Positions 42,093-51,006 of a DNA stretch of 64,000 nucleotides are shown in pieces. The DNA comes from Actinomadura mexicana (GTDB lineage Bacteria; Actinomycetota; Actinomycetes; Streptosporangiales; Streptosporangiaceae), in the NCBI RefSeq assembly GCF_900188105.1, contig NZ_FZNP01000019.1:1-64000 (forward strand), read 5' to 3'. The notes beneath the pieces were generated by a model. That model did no database searches. It saw only the letters and a program-made list of their open reading frames with translations, and had not been told where the DNA came from. The position numbers and the translations under genes were made by a program. Position 1 is the stretch's first letter, and each line of letters starts with the position of its first letter.

Positions 42093-42866
42093 GTGACCCC
42101 GCCGAACCACAGGGACCCGCGCTCACTGGCGCGCGAGTCGGACCAGGAGCGCGACGTGCGCGAGCGGCTCACCCGGCTGCTGCGCGACACCCCCGTCCCG
42201 CCCGAGTACCTGATCGACAACCTGGCGCTGTACCTGCGGCGCCAGCAGCTCACCGACCTGCTGTGCATGGACGCGCTGTACCGCATGATCCTCGACGTCC
42301 CCGGAGTGATCATGGAGTTCGGCGTGCTCCACGGGCGGCACCTGGCCACGCTGACCGCGCTTCGCGGGTGCCACGAGCCGTACACCTCGGTGCGGCGCGT
42401 CATCGGCTTCGACACCTTCACCGGTTTTCCCGACGTCGCCGACGTCGACCGGGCCGGTCCGGGAGCGGTGGCCGGCCGGTTCGCCGTGGGCGAGGGCTAC
42501 CCCGACCACCTGCGCGAGGTGCTCGACGCGCACGAGTCCGGCGAGCCCTTCGCGCACGTCCGGCGGACCGCGGTGGTCCAGGGCGACGTCCGCGAGACCC
42601 TGCCGCGCTACCTCGCCGACAACCCGGAGACCGTGATCGCGCTGGCCTATTTCGACCTCGACATATACGCGCCGACCCGCGCCGCGCTGGAGGCGATCCG
42701 GCCGTACCTGACCAGGGGCAGCGTGCTCGCCTTCGACGAGATCGCCTATTCCAAGTGGCCCGGGGAGACGGCCGCGCTGCGCGAGGCCGTCGGCCTCGGC
42801 GCGGTGACTCTGCGCACCCTCCCCGGCCGGGAGCCGCCCATCACCTACCTGCGCTGGGGCGAATAG
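42093..42866 (+). CDS. TylF/MycF-type sugar O-methyltransferase
   Basis: A 257-residue methyltransferase of the macrocin O-methyltransferase (TylF) family, which is Mg-dependent and methylates sugar hydroxyls. Family marks are VIMEFGVLHGRHL and the metal/substrate loop YFDLDIYAPTRAALEAI. The GTG at 42093 has GGGAGG 10-15 bases upstream. It follows the ketoreductase in one operon. The calicheamicin aminopentose is O-methylated by an enzyme of this kind (CalS11), so a role on a deoxysugar or aminosugar here is reasonable inference. Confidence 0.88.
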   Translation: MTPPNHRDPRSLARESDQERDVRERLTRLLRDTPVPPEYLIDNLALYLRRQQLTDLLCMDALYRMILDVPGVIMEFGVLHGRHLATLTALRGCHEPYTSVRRVIGFDTFTGFPDVADVDRAGPGAVAGRFAVGEGYPDHLREVLDAHESGEPFAHVRRTAVVQGDVRETLPRYLADNPETVIALAYFDLDIYAPTRAALEAIRPYLTRGSVLAFDEIAYSKWPGETAALREAVGLGAVTLRTLPGREPPITYLRWGE

Positions 42867-42889
42867 CGCCCGCCGGCCGCGGCTCCGGT

Positions 42890-43627
42890 TCAGCCGCGGC
42901 GGACTCCGACGAAAAGGCCGTACCCGCTCAGGCCGGTCTCCTCGTGCTCGACGTCGCATCCGGAGTCGTGGAACGCCGCCAGGAACTCGTCCTCGGTGAA
43001 CATGGTGAAGGTCTCCACGGTGCGGAACTCGCGGAGGCCGGCGGGACGGCCCACCACCCAGCGCACGTCCATGTGCGCGGCCCGGTCCCGCCGGGTCGAG
43101 TGGGAGACCCGCGCGACGACCGTGTCGCCGTCCCGCGCCAGGTCGGCTCCGACGAACCCCTCGATGAACCTTTCCGGCGGCCACCAGGGTTCGATGACGA
43201 GGACCCCGCCGGGGACGAGATGGCCGGACATGGCGCCGACCGCGGCGCGCATGGCGGCGACGGTCGGCAGATAGGCGATCGCGGTGTAGAGGCACGTCAC
43301 CGCGTCGAAGGCGCGGCCGAGGGCGAAGGCCCGCATGTCGCCGTCGTGGACGGTCACTCCCGGCAGCCGCCGCACGGCCCGCTCGCGCATCGCGCGCGAG
43401 ATCTCCAGGCCCTCGACGTGGTCGAAGTCCGACCGGAACGTCTCCAGGTGGGCCCCGGTGCCGCAGGCGACGTCGAGCAGGGACCGCGCGCGGGGACGGC
43501 GGGCCCGGATGCGCCGCGAGACCTCCGCCGCCTCATCGCCCCAGTCCTTGCCGCGGTGCCGGTACGTCAGCTCGTAGACCTCGGCGTGCTGCGGGCCGAA
43601 GGCGACGTCGCGCTCCGAGGCGGACAC
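42890..43627 (-). CDS. DesVI/TylM1-type SAM methyltransferase 1
   Basis: A 245-residue class I methyltransferase with the DesVI pattern: FGPQHAEVYELTYRHRGKDW, motif I LLDVACGTGAHLETF, then GVTVHDGDMRAFALGRAFDAV and CLYTAIAYLP. DesVI enzymes N,N-dimethylate 3-aminosugars. The GTG at 43627 follows AAGGGAG. A close paralogue is at 62309-63061. It diverges from the 2,3-dehydratase with an element at 43652. N-methylation or N-alkyl extension of an aminosugar is the likely role. No sugar aminotransferase is obvious in the window, so the amine donor gene probably lies outside. Confidence 0.88.
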   Translation of the reverse strand: MSASERDVAFGPQHAEVYELTYRHRGKDWGDEAAEVSRRIRARRPRARSLLDVACGTGAHLETFRSDFDHVEGLEISRAMRERAVRRLPGVTVHDGDMRAFALGRAFDAVTCLYTAIAYLPTVAAMRAAVGAMSGHLVPGGVLVIEPWWPPERFIEGFVGADLARDGDTVVARVSHSTRRDRAAHMDVRWVVGRPAGLREFRTVETFTMFTEDEFLAAFHDSGCDVEHEETGLSGYGLFVGVRRG

Positions 43628-43651
43628 GGGGTCTCCCTTCCTGCCGTCTAA

Positions 43652-43670
43652 TGCTATATGTAATTTAAGT
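43652..43670 (-). promoter_or_regulatory. 19-bp cluster element, divergent
   Basis: The minus strand reads ACTTAAATTACATATAGCA, a perfect match pointing at the methyltransferase. It is 60 bases before the 2,3-dehydratase on the other side. Confidence 0.7.
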
Positions 43671-43729
43671 AGATGGTACAGCCGGGCGCGAACGGCAGCC
43701 GGATCCGGCGGCCGCGGACGGAGGCGGGC

Positions 43730-45160
43730 ATGGCGGGTATGAACGCGGGCTCTCAGCTGAGGGCGGCGCCGAGCGAGGAGTCCGAGCTGGGCCGGCGGCT
43801 CGCCGAGTCGGCCGCGTTCCGGCCCCGTCCGGCCGAGGACGTGGTCGAGTGGCTGGCCGAACGCCGCCGGCACGTCCCGGTCCAGGTGACGCGCATCCCG
43901 TTCGAGCGCATGGCCGGATGGTCCTTCGACCCGGAGTCGGGCGACCTCGTGCACGAGAGCGGCCGCTTCTTCACCGTGGGCGGCATCCACGCCCGTACCG
44001 ACTACGGCGCCACCCCCGAATGGCGGCAGCCGATCATCTACCAGCAGGACGTCGCGATCGTGGGCATCCTCGCCAAGGAGATCGACGGCGTCCTGCACTT
44101 CCTGATGCAGGCCAAGATCGAGCCCGGCAACGTGAACACGGTGCAGCTGTCGCCGACCGTCCAGTCCACGTCGAGCAACTACCTGCGGGCGCACCGCGGC
44201 GCCCGGTCCCGGTTCGTCGAGTACTTCACCGAGCCCGGACGGGCCCGGGTGCTGGTCGACGTCCTCCAGTCCGAGCAGGGGGCGTGGTTCTGGGCCAAGC
44301 GCAACCGGAACGTGGTCATGGAGGTCACCGGCGAGGTGGAGCCGCACGACGACTTCGCCTGGATGACGCTCGGCCAGATCCTCGACCTCCTGCACCATCC
44401 CAACGTCGTGAACATGGACTCCAGGACCGTCCTGGCCTGCCTGCTGTCCTCGGCCCCGTCCATGGGCGCGCGGCCGGACGACGGGACTCCGGCGGCCTTC
44501 GCGGAGCCGTACGCCTCCGGCGGGGACGCGCTCCTCTCGCCGGTGCAGGTGAGGAGCTGGCTCACCGAGCGCAAGTCCGCGTACACGCTCACGACGCGCG
44601 CGGTCCCCCTCGACTCCGTGGACGGATGGGAGCGGGGCGCCGAGGCGATCCGCCGTCCCGACGGCAGGTACTTCAGCGTCGTCGGGGTGGAGGTCCACGC
44701 AGGCAACCGGGAGGTGTCCGACTGGTGCCAGCCGCTGCTCGCACCCAGCGGCATCGGGCTGGCCGCCCTCGTCGTCCGCCGCATCCACGGGGTCCGGCAC
44801 ATCCTGGCCCGCGCCGACCTGCGCCCGGGATGCCGCGACACCGTGGAGCTCGGCCCCACCGTGCAGTGCACACCCGAGAACTACGAGGAGGCGACCGGCG
44901 AGCGGCGCCCCCGGTACCTCGACCTCGTCCTCTCCAGAGCCGTCAAGGTGCGGTACGACGTGGTCCAGTCAGAGGAGGGCGGCCGGTTCCGGCATGCCCT
45001 GACCCGCCATCTCGTGGTCGAGGTCGGCGGCGGCTTCCCCCTCCGACCGCCCGCGGACTTCTGCTGGCTCACGGTGCCCCAGGCGATGGCACTGGCACGC
45101 CAGAGCTACCAGGTCAACATCGAGGCCCGGAGCCTCCTGCTCTGCCTGCACGCACTGTGA
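43730..45160 (+). CDS. NDP-hexose 2,3-dehydratase
   Basis: A 476-residue dehydratase of the TylX3/EryBVI/Gra-orf27 family that starts C-2 deoxygenation of dTDP-4-keto-6-deoxyglucose. It shows the internal duplication of the family: the first half has NTVQLSPTVQSTSSNY and the second DTVELGPTVQCTPENY. DVLQSEQGAWFW and VVQSEEGGRFRH are the matched ends. The ATG at 43730 has GGAGG 6-10 bases upstream; earlier starts run into the promoter element. With the ketoreductase at 41050 it commits the pathway to a 2-deoxysugar, such as 2-deoxyfucose. Confidence 0.93.
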   Translation: MAGMNAGSQLRAAPSEESELGRRLAESAAFRPRPAEDVVEWLAERRRHVPVQVTRIPFERMAGWSFDPESGDLVHESGRFFTVGGIHARTDYGATPEWRQPIIYQQDVAIVGILAKEIDGVLHFLMQAKIEPGNVNTVQLSPTVQSTSSNYLRAHRGARSRFVEYFTEPGRARVLVDVLQSEQGAWFWAKRNRNVVMEVTGEVEPHDDFAWMTLGQILDLLHHPNVVNMDSRTVLACLLSSAPSMGARPDDGTPAAFAEPYASGGDALLSPVQVRSWLTERKSAYTLTTRAVPLDSVDGWERGAEAIRRPDGRYFSVVGVEVHAGNREVSDWCQPLLAPSGIGLAALVVRRIHGVRHILARADLRPGCRDTVELGPTVQCTPENYEEATGERRPRYLDLVLSRAVKVRYDVVQSEEGGRFRHALTRHLVVEVGGGFPLRPPADFCWLTVPQAMALARQSYQVNIEARSLLLCLHAL

Positions 45161-45166
45161 GGGCGC

Positions 45167-45994
45167 TCAGTGACGGGCGCGGCCGTACCGGTACATGGTC
45201 AGCGGCGCGAAGACCGCGACGAGGACCGCGCAGGCCAGGAACGCCCAGCCCATCTGGCCCGCGGTCACGGTGCCGTCCATCAGGCCGCGCATGGCGGTCG
45301 TCACGACGCTGATCGGATTGACCTTGATCAGCGCCTCCAGCCAGCCGGGCATCGTCTGCTGCGGCACCATGACGTTGCTGGCGACGACGAGGATGAACAG
45401 GAGCGTCCAGCTCAGCGTCTGCGCCGCGGTCGGCGTCCGTACGCTGACCCCGACGAAGGTGCCGATCCAGGCGAGGCTGAAGGCGAACACCTGGAGGAAC
45501 AGCAGCGCCAGCACCACCCCGGCCAGGCCGCCGTCCGGGCGGAACCCCAGCGCCAGCCCCAGCAGCAGCGGCACGACCGACGCCACCGCGTACCGCACGA
45601 CATCGCCCAGCATCGCCCCGACCAGCACCGACGACTGCCACACCGGCAGCGACCGCACCCGGTCGAAGACCCCCTGGTCGACGTCCTGGTTCAGCACGAT
45701 GCCGGTGTACGCCGTCGTCAGGGCCACCGCCATGACCATGACACCGGGCAGGAAGAAGTGCAGGTAGCGGCCGGGTGACCCGGCGATCGCGCCGCCCACC
45801 AGGTAGGTGAACGAGAGCGTGAAGATGACCGGGAGCATGAGGGCATCCACCAGCTGGTTCGGTGAGTGCTTGATCTTCAGAAGCGCGCGCCACCCGAACG
45901 TCATCGACGCCGACAGCGCGCCGGCCCTCGGCGGACGCTCGCCGCGCGGTGCCAGCGGCCCCCGCGCACGCGTCATCGGCTGGGACGTCGTCAT
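45167..45994 (-). CDS. ABC-2 type (DrrB-like) exporter permease 2
   Basis: A 275-residue permease with about six helices, encoded after its ATPase in the usual DrrA-DrrB order (14-base gap). The central block DQGVFDRVRSLPVW to AFSLAWI is almost identical to permease 1 at 8519-9355, also at DNA level (45464-45681). The C-terminal NPISVVTTAMRGLMDG is typical. It should form the exporter of the product or an intermediate with the ATPase. GAGGCGGGCGAG precedes the ATG at 45994. Confidence 0.92.
   Translation of the reverse strand: MTTSQPMTRARGPLAPRGERPPRAGALSASMTFGWRALLKIKHSPNQLVDALMLPVIFTLSFTYLVGGAIAGSPGRYLHFFLPGVMVMAVALTTAYTGIVLNQDVDQGVFDRVRSLPVWQSSVLVGAMLGDVVRYAVASVVPLLLGLALGFRPDGGLAGVVLALLFLQVFAFSLAWIGTFVGVSVRTPTAAQTLSWTLLFILVVASNVMVPQQTMPGWLEALIKVNPISVVTTAMRGLMDGTVTAGQMGWAFLACAVLVAVFAPLTMYRYGRARH
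45464..45681 (-). repeat. 218-bp conversion tract, copy 2
   Basis: The reverse complement equals 8838-9055 with one difference (position 45560). It covers only the middle of the permease gene. Confidence 0.9.
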
Positions 45995-46007
45995 CTCGCC
46001 CGCCTCC

Positions 46008-47069
46008 TCACTTCACCGTCTGCGTGTCGTCGTCCTTGGCCTCGTCGGGCTCGTCGGGCTCGGCCCCGACCTTCTCGGCCTCGTCCTTCTCGGCCTCGTC
46101 CTTCTTCGCACGCCCGTCGTCGGCGACCGGGTGGCCGGTCAGGGCGAGGAAGACGTCGTCCAGGCTCGACTGGGCCATCGAGAAGTCGTCGAGGGCGATA
46201 CCGGCGTCGGCCAGTGCCGTGACCGCCCGTGCCGCCTGCTGGGCGTCGGCGACCCGCACCGACAGCCTGTGCGGATCGGAGTCCGCGCCCGGCTCCACGG
46301 CCAGCATGCGGGAGAGCATCTCCTCCGCCTGCGCGCGCTGCCCGGGATCCTGGAGCCGCAGCTTCAGCGCGCCGGTACCGACCTGGGACTTCAGCTTCCC
46401 GGGCGTGTCCTGTGCGATGACCTTGCCGTGGTCCAGGACCGCGACCCGGTCGGAGAGCCGGTCGGCCTCGTCGAGGTACTGCGTCGTCAGCAGCACGGTC
46501 GTGCCCCCGGCGACCAGGGTGCGGATGATGCCCCACACCTGGTTGCGGGCCCGCGGGTCGAGGCCCGTGGTCGGCTCGTCCAGGAAGAGCAGGTCCGGGG
46601 TGATGATGATGCTGGCGGCGATGTCGATCCGGCGCCGCTCGCCGCCGGAGCAGGTCTTCACCGGACGGTCCGCCACCTCCGACAGCTCGAAGGCGTCGAC
46701 CAGGTCGTCGGCCCGCTGCCGCGCCGCGGCGCCCCGGTGCCCGAGCAGCCGCCCCACCATCGCGAGGTTCTCCCTCCCGGTGAGGTCCTCGTCGATCGAG
46801 GTGGACTGCCCCGTGACGCTCACGCGGGACCGCACGGCGTCGGCCTCCCGCACCACATCGTGGCCGAGCACCCTGGCCGTGCCCTCCGTCGGGCGCAGCA
46901 GCGTCGTCAGGATCCGGAGGAACGTGGTCTTGCCGGCGCCGTTCGGCCCCAGCAGGCTCTGGACGATTCCGGTGGGGACGGCCAGATCGACGCCGTTCAC
47001 CGCCCGGGTATCGCCGAAGGTCCTGACCAGCCCGGACGTCTCGACAGCGAGGGTCGATTTCGATCCCAC
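46008..47069 (-). CDS. DrrA-like ABC exporter ATPase
   Basis: A 353-residue ATPase. Walker A is GPNGAGKT (41-48), the signature is CSGGE (140-144, Cys for Leu) and Walker B is LFLDEP (161-166). The C-terminal domain after residue 220 is the DrrA-type regulatory part; the last 40 residues are a charged Glu/Lys/Asp tail with repeated DEAEK. The GTG at 47069 follows GGGAGG; a GTG at 47090 is possible but lacks a site. It powers the permease at 45167 and perhaps the orphan permease at 8519. Confidence 0.93.
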   Translation of the reverse strand: MGSKSTLAVETSGLVRTFGDTRAVNGVDLAVPTGIVQSLLGPNGAGKTTFLRILTTLLRPTEGTARVLGHDVVREADAVRSRVSVTGQSTSIDEDLTGRENLAMVGRLLGHRGAAARQRADDLVDAFELSEVADRPVKTCSGGERRRIDIAASIIITPDLLFLDEPTTGLDPRARNQVWGIIRTLVAGGTTVLLTTQYLDEADRLSDRVAVLDHGKVIAQDTPGKLKSQVGTGALKLRLQDPGQRAQAEEMLSRMLAVEPGADSDPHRLSVRVADAQQAARAVTALADAGIALDDFSMAQSSLDDVFLALTGHPVADDGRAKKDEAEKDEAEKVGAEPDEPDEAKDDDTQTVK

Positions 47070-47112
47070 GGTTGTGCCTCCCGTCGCCACCAGAAGATCA
47101 AGCTCATCTTAA

Positions 47113-47131
47113 AGTAGCAGCTTATATAAGT
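47113..47131 (-). promoter_or_regulatory. 19-bp cluster element before the exporter operon
   Basis: The minus strand reads ACTTATATAAGCTGCTACT. ACTT is exact; the second half has two mismatches. It points at the ATPase. Confidence 0.5.
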
Positions 47132-47254
47132 CAATGCCTAAGAAGCGCCGGAGGCGCGCGCCGTCCGGCCGTCGCGGCTGCCCGGCTCCCCGGTCTCGGG
47201 CGCGCCGGTCGCGCACCGGACGGCGGGCGCAAGCCGATGATCACTCCCTTGCTA

Positions 47255-47273
47255 ACTTGAAAAAAACATAGTA
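47255..47273 (+). promoter_or_regulatory. 19-bp cluster element before glycosyltransferase B
   Basis: ACTTGAAAAAAACATAGTA is a perfect match 44 bases before the start. Confidence 0.72.
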
Positions 47274-47317
47274 GCGTCCGTTTTCATGGCTCATCTCGTT
47301 CGGTTCGGGGAATCGTG

Positions 47318-48556
47318 ATGCGACCACGCCACATTCTTTTCGCCGTCACCGGCGGGTCCGGTCATATCCGCCCGACCTTCGGCGTCCTCGACGAACTCTC
47401 CGCCCGGGGATACGACATCAGTTTCGTGACTTCCGGCGACTATTTCGACGACCTCGCGCAGGTCGGGGCCCGGCAGATCCGCCACCGATCGATATTCGAG
47501 GACGGTGTCGACCTGCCGGAGATGGTCGAGCAGGAGGACGCCGAGGCGCTGACGGTGAGGGCGTTCATCAACGAGAACCTCGCGATGCTCAGGGCGGCGG
47601 AAAGCGCTCTGGACGAGAACCCGCCGGACCTGGTCGTCTACGACATATTCCCGCTGATCGCCGGGCGCCTGCTGGCCGCCAGGTGGCAGCGGCCCGCCGT
47701 GTGCATCAACGGAGGCTTCGCCTCCAACGAGCACTATTCGGTGTGGGAGGCGCTGAGCGCGGTGCACGGGCACCGGCCGATCGTCGAGACCGAGACCTTC
47801 CAGCAGATGATCTCCGAGCTTCTCCCGGAATATGGCATCGACCGGTCCCCGACGGAGTTCTGGAACGCGATCGAGGACCTCAACGTCATCTTCCTGCCGC
47901 GATCGTTCCAGGTGAAGAGCGACACCTTCGACGACCGTTTCGTGTTCGTCGGGCCGAGCTTCTCGCAGGGGCGGCTCCAGCCGGGATGGCGCCCACCCGA
48001 AGAGGACGGCGATGTGCTCCTCGTCTCCCTGGGATCGACGTTCAACGGGCATCCGGAATTCTTCCGCAGCTGCGCGCAGGCATTCGCCGGCACGCCGTGG
48101 CACGTCGTGATAGCGACGGGCAACGGCACCGACCCGAAAGCACTCGAGCCGTTGCCGCCCAATGTCGAGGCGCACCAGTACATCTCGTTCATGGAGGTCC
48201 TCCGCCACGCGAAGGCGTTCATCCTGCAGGGCACCCTCGGCGCCACGATGGAGGCCGTCCACTGGGGCTGCCCGATGCTCTACTTCACCGAGTACGCGGT
48301 CGAGGCCAGGCCGTTCGCCGAGCGGTCCGTCGAACTCGGCCTGGGCCATGTGCTCCGGCCCGAGCAGGTCGAGGGCGCAGGGCTCGTCTCCGCGGTGGAG
48401 AACCTGGTCGCCGACGACGCCGTCCGCCGGCGGATCTCGCGGATGCGTGCGGAGGCCCGCGACGCCGGCGGCGCCGTCCGGGCGGCGGAGGCGATCGATG
48501 CGTACGCGCGGCGGGCCGTGTCCCGGTCGGACGGCGCGTTCGGCGCCGTCCGCTGA
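47318..48556 (+). CDS. GT1-family glycosyltransferase B (MGT-like)
   Basis: A 412-residue GT-B enzyme. The N-terminus ILFAVTGGSGHIRPTFGVLDEL carries the acceptor-domain His, and FVFVGPSFSQG and LLVSLGSTFNGHPEFF mark the start of the donor domain, as in the macrolide glycosyltransferase subfamily. The donor-binding segment near 300 reads FILQGTLGATMEAVHWGCPM: the usual His-Gly-Gly is replaced by Gln-Gly-Thr, so sugar-nucleotide contacts may differ. It resembles the partial enzyme at 63201. It heads an operon with the sugar decarboxylase-like gene and the second propeller. Confidence 0.9.
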   Translation: MRPRHILFAVTGGSGHIRPTFGVLDELSARGYDISFVTSGDYFDDLAQVGARQIRHRSIFEDGVDLPEMVEQEDAEALTVRAFINENLAMLRAAESALDENPPDLVVYDIFPLIAGRLLAARWQRPAVCINGGFASNEHYSVWEALSAVHGHRPIVETETFQQMISELLPEYGIDRSPTEFWNAIEDLNVIFLPRSFQVKSDTFDDRFVFVGPSFSQGRLQPGWRPPEEDGDVLLVSLGSTFNGHPEFFRSCAQAFAGTPWHVVIATGNGTDPKALEPLPPNVEAHQYISFMEVLRHAKAFILQGTLGATMEAVHWGCPMLYFTEYAVEARPFAERSVELGLGHVLRPEQVEGAGLVSAVENLVADDAVRRRISRMRAEARDAGGAVRAAEAIDAYARRAVSRSDGAFGAVR

Positions 48557-48611
48557 CATGCCGATGGTCGCCTCGTTCGAGCCGGCCGTAGCGGGGAAGG
48601 GCGGATGACCG

Positions 48612-49664
48612 ATGGCGGTCGTGGTCACCGGCGGCTGTGGCTTCATCGGCAGCCACCTCGTGGAGCGCCTCGCGCGCCAGGGCGAGGACGTGGTCGTCTA
48701 CGATCCCGCGGCACTGCCGCCCGACCTGGACTGCGGCGGGGCCGCCGTCCGCCACGTCAGGGCCGACATCCGCGACGAGCGGGCGCTCGCCGGCGCCATC
48801 GGCCCGGACGTACACACCGTCTACCACCTCTGCGCGCTGGTCGGGGTCGACCAGTACCTCGACGACCCGCTCGAAGTGATCGACGTCGCGGTCTCCGGCA
48901 CCCGCAACGTGCTGCGCGCGGCGTCCGCCGCCGGGGTCAAGGTGGTGGTCTCCAGCACCAGCGAGATCTACGGCAAGAACCCCGACGTCCCCTGGTCGGA
49001 GGACGCGGACCGGGTGCTGGGCAGCGTCACCGCCGACCGGTGGTCCTACTCCGCGAGCAAGGCCGTCGCCGAGCACATGGTCGTCGCCTACGCCCGCCAT
49101 CGGGGCCTGCGCGCCTCGGTCGTGCGGTACTTCAACGTCTACGGGCCGCGGCAGCGCCCGGCGTACGTGATCAGCAAGACCGTGCACCGGGTGCTGCGCG
49201 GCCTGCCCCCGCTGTTGTACGACGACGGCACCCAGACGCGCTGCTTCACCTTCGTCGAGGACGCGGTGGACGCCACGTTGCGGGTGGGCGCCGGCGAGAT
49301 CGCCGACGGCCGGTGCTTCAACGTCGGCAGCGACCGGGAGACCTCCGTGGCCGACGCGGTCCGGCTGGTGACCCGGCTGGCCGGGGCGGAGTTCGCCCCG
49401 ATCCGCGTGAGCACGGACTCGGCGCTGGGCAGCGCCTACGAGGACATTCCCCGGCGCGTCCCGGATGTCGGGAAGGCCAGGGAACTGCTCGGCTGGCGCA
49501 GCCGTACCCCGCTGCGGGCCGGACTCGCCAGGACGATCGCGTGGGCCAGGCAGAGCCCGTGGTGGCTGGACGCCGTCGCGGGCGCGCCCCGGCGGTCGCT
49601 GGTACCCACAGGCGTCACGACGGCCGCGGACGGCCGGAAAGCGAGGGGACATGACATCGGGTGA
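48612..49664 (+). CDS. NAD-dependent sugar epimerase/decarboxylase (UXS-like)
   Basis: A 350-residue extended SDR. NAD motif GGCGFIG (7-13), STSEIYG (115-121) and YxxxK as Y146/K150 (WSYSASK). The segment STSEIYGKNPDVPWSEDADR and the following RWSYSASKAVAEHM resemble UDP-glucuronate decarboxylases and related 4-epimerases. In calicheamicin synthesis such an enzyme (CalS9) supplies UDP-xylose for the aminopentose; a matching UDP-glucose dehydrogenase is not in this window. It overlaps the propeller gene by 14 bases. Decarboxylase versus epimerase cannot be settled by eye. Confidence 0.82.
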   Translation: MAVVVTGGCGFIGSHLVERLARQGEDVVVYDPAALPPDLDCGGAAVRHVRADIRDERALAGAIGPDVHTVYHLCALVGVDQYLDDPLEVIDVAVSGTRNVLRAASAAGVKVVVSSTSEIYGKNPDVPWSEDADRVLGSVTADRWSYSASKAVAEHMVVAYARHRGLRASVVRYFNVYGPRQRPAYVISKTVHRVLRGLPPLLYDDGTQTRCFTFVEDAVDATLRVGAGEIADGRCFNVGSDRETSVADAVRLVTRLAGAEFAPIRVSTDSALGSAYEDIPRRVPDVGKARELLGWRSRTPLRAGLARTIAWARQSPWWLDAVAGAPRRSLVPTGVTTAADGRKARGHDIG

Positions 49665-50307
49665 GACGGCGGCGACGGCCGCGGGCACCGGCGCCCTGCC
49701 CGCCCCGGCCGCCTACATGTGCGGGCTGACCTGGGACGGAACCCGGCTGTGGCATTCGGACCAGGACGCGGAGAGGATCTTCGCGATCGACCCGGCGACC
49801 GGCGGGGTGATCAGGACGTTCGCCTGCGACAGGGTGCGGGCGGACCTCGCTTACGACGGCGCCCGCCTGTGCCAGGTCGGCGGCCGTCCGAAGCGGATCG
49901 TACTGATCGATCCGGACGACGGCCGGATCACCGGGGAGAAGGAGGTGCTTCCCGCGAGCGGCAGGCTGACCGGGATCGAACTCGGGCCGGAGGGCATGTA
50001 CATGTGCCTGCGCGGTCCGACCGTGGTGCAGCTCCGGGACTACGACACCATGACCGTTCTCCGGGAGTTCCCGGCGGCGGGGGAGTCGCCCTCCGGGCTC
50101 ACGTACGCCGACGGCGTCGTCGTCTACGGCGACTTCGACGACGCCGTGCTCCGCGCGATGGATCCGAGCACCGGGGAGCACCTGGGGGCTCTGCCCGTGC
50201 CGGGCCGCCCCACCGGGCTGACCTGGGACGGCCGCCGCCTCTGGTACTGCGACTTCCCGGCGCGCGCCATCCGCCCACTGGAACTGTCCGCGGTTCTCTC
50301 CGCCTGA
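49651..50307 (+). CDS. Small five-repeat beta-propeller protein, paralogue
   Basis: A 218-residue paralogue of the protein at 3661-4329, with the same five blades of about 42 residues. First and last blades both contain GLTWDGxRLW. There is no signal peptide. The ATG at 49651 follows GAGGGG and lies inside the end of the sugar decarboxylase-like gene. Here the neighbours are sugar genes, not a PRMT, so the propeller may serve as a general scaffold or binding protein. No catalytic motif is visible. Confidence 0.75.
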   Translation: MTSGETAATAAGTGALPAPAAYMCGLTWDGTRLWHSDQDAERIFAIDPATGGVIRTFACDRVRADLAYDGARLCQVGGRPKRIVLIDPDDGRITGEKEVLPASGRLTGIELGPEGMYMCLRGPTVVQLRDYDTMTVLREFPAAGESPSGLTYADGVVVYGDFDDAVLRAMDPSTGEHLGALPVPGRPTGLTWDGRRLWYCDFPARAIRPLELSAVLSA

Positions 50308-50334
50308 GTGGACCCCCGGAGGCGCGCGGACCTC

Positions 50335-51006
50335 CTACTTGCTCTTCTTCCGGCCCACCACTTCGTTGATCCAGATCGGCACGAACGGGGACGTGCAGTT
50401 CGGGGGAGTGGGGTAGTCCTTGAGCACCTCCAGGCGCTCACCGATCTCGATCGCGCGGGCGCGGTGCTCCTCGTGTTTGATCCCGATGTTGCCCAGGCAG
50501 TCGTTCATCGCCCACTGCAGGCGCTCCGGCGCGCCCTTCATCTCGGCCTCGATGACGTCGAGCAGCTTGTCGAGGTCGAGGCCGTCGGGCCTGCGCATCA
50601 CGCGCTCGGTGGTCAGCGCCCAGCCGGCGCTCGCGATGACCGGATCCGCGTCGTCGAGCCAGGCCAGGCGCAGCTCCTCGGAGTGAGGGCTCTTCTTCAC
50701 CACGTAGTTCACGAGCCAGTCGTGCACTTTGGGGGTGCGTGCCTCGCGGAGCATGGCGTCCAGTTCGTCGCGCTCGAACGCCTTCGGGCGGCAGATCAGT
50801 GTCGCCAGCAGCCTCGCCGAACTGTCGTCGGTCTTCCAGAGTTCGCGCGCGAGGTCCTGCTGCGTCTTCAGCCGTTTGGCCAGCGCCCGCAGCTTGCCGA
50901 GGTTCACGCCGTGGTCGTCACCCCGCTTCGCGTTCACCTCGCGGGCCTTCGGGTCCTCAAGTCCGGCCAGCTCGGCCATCACCTCGGCCACCGCCGTCTC
51001 GGCCAT
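50335..51006 (-). CDS. AlkD-like DNA alkylation repair protein
   Basis: A 223-residue all-helical protein of the DNA alkylation repair (HEAT-like, PF08713) family. Segments: MAELAGLEDPKAREVNAKRG, VNLGKLRALAKRLKTQQDLA, ELWKTDDSSARLLATLI and VHDWLVNYVVKKSPHSEELR. Family members excise or bind alkylated bases; one (YtkR2) gives self-resistance in yatakemycin producers. Its promoter region lacks the 19-bp element, so it may be an ordinary gene. Enediynes cause strand breaks by radicals, not alkylation, which argues against a direct role; product-adduct repair remains possible. Confidence 0.85.
   Translation of the reverse strand: MAETAVAEVMAELAGLEDPKAREVNAKRGDDHGVNLGKLRALAKRLKTQQDLARELWKTDDSSARLLATLICRPKAFERDELDAMLREARTPKVHDWLVNYVVKKSPHSEELRLAWLDDADPVIASAGWALTTERVMRRPDGLDLDKLLDVIEAEMKGAPERLQWAMNDCLGNIGIKHEEHRARAIEIGERLEVLKDYPTPPNCTSPFVPIWINEVVGRKKSK

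Noticed and set aside
43673..43729. Earlier ATG for the 2,3-dehydratase
   Set aside because: It lies directly against the promoter element and lacks a ribosome site; ATG 43730 has GGAGG.
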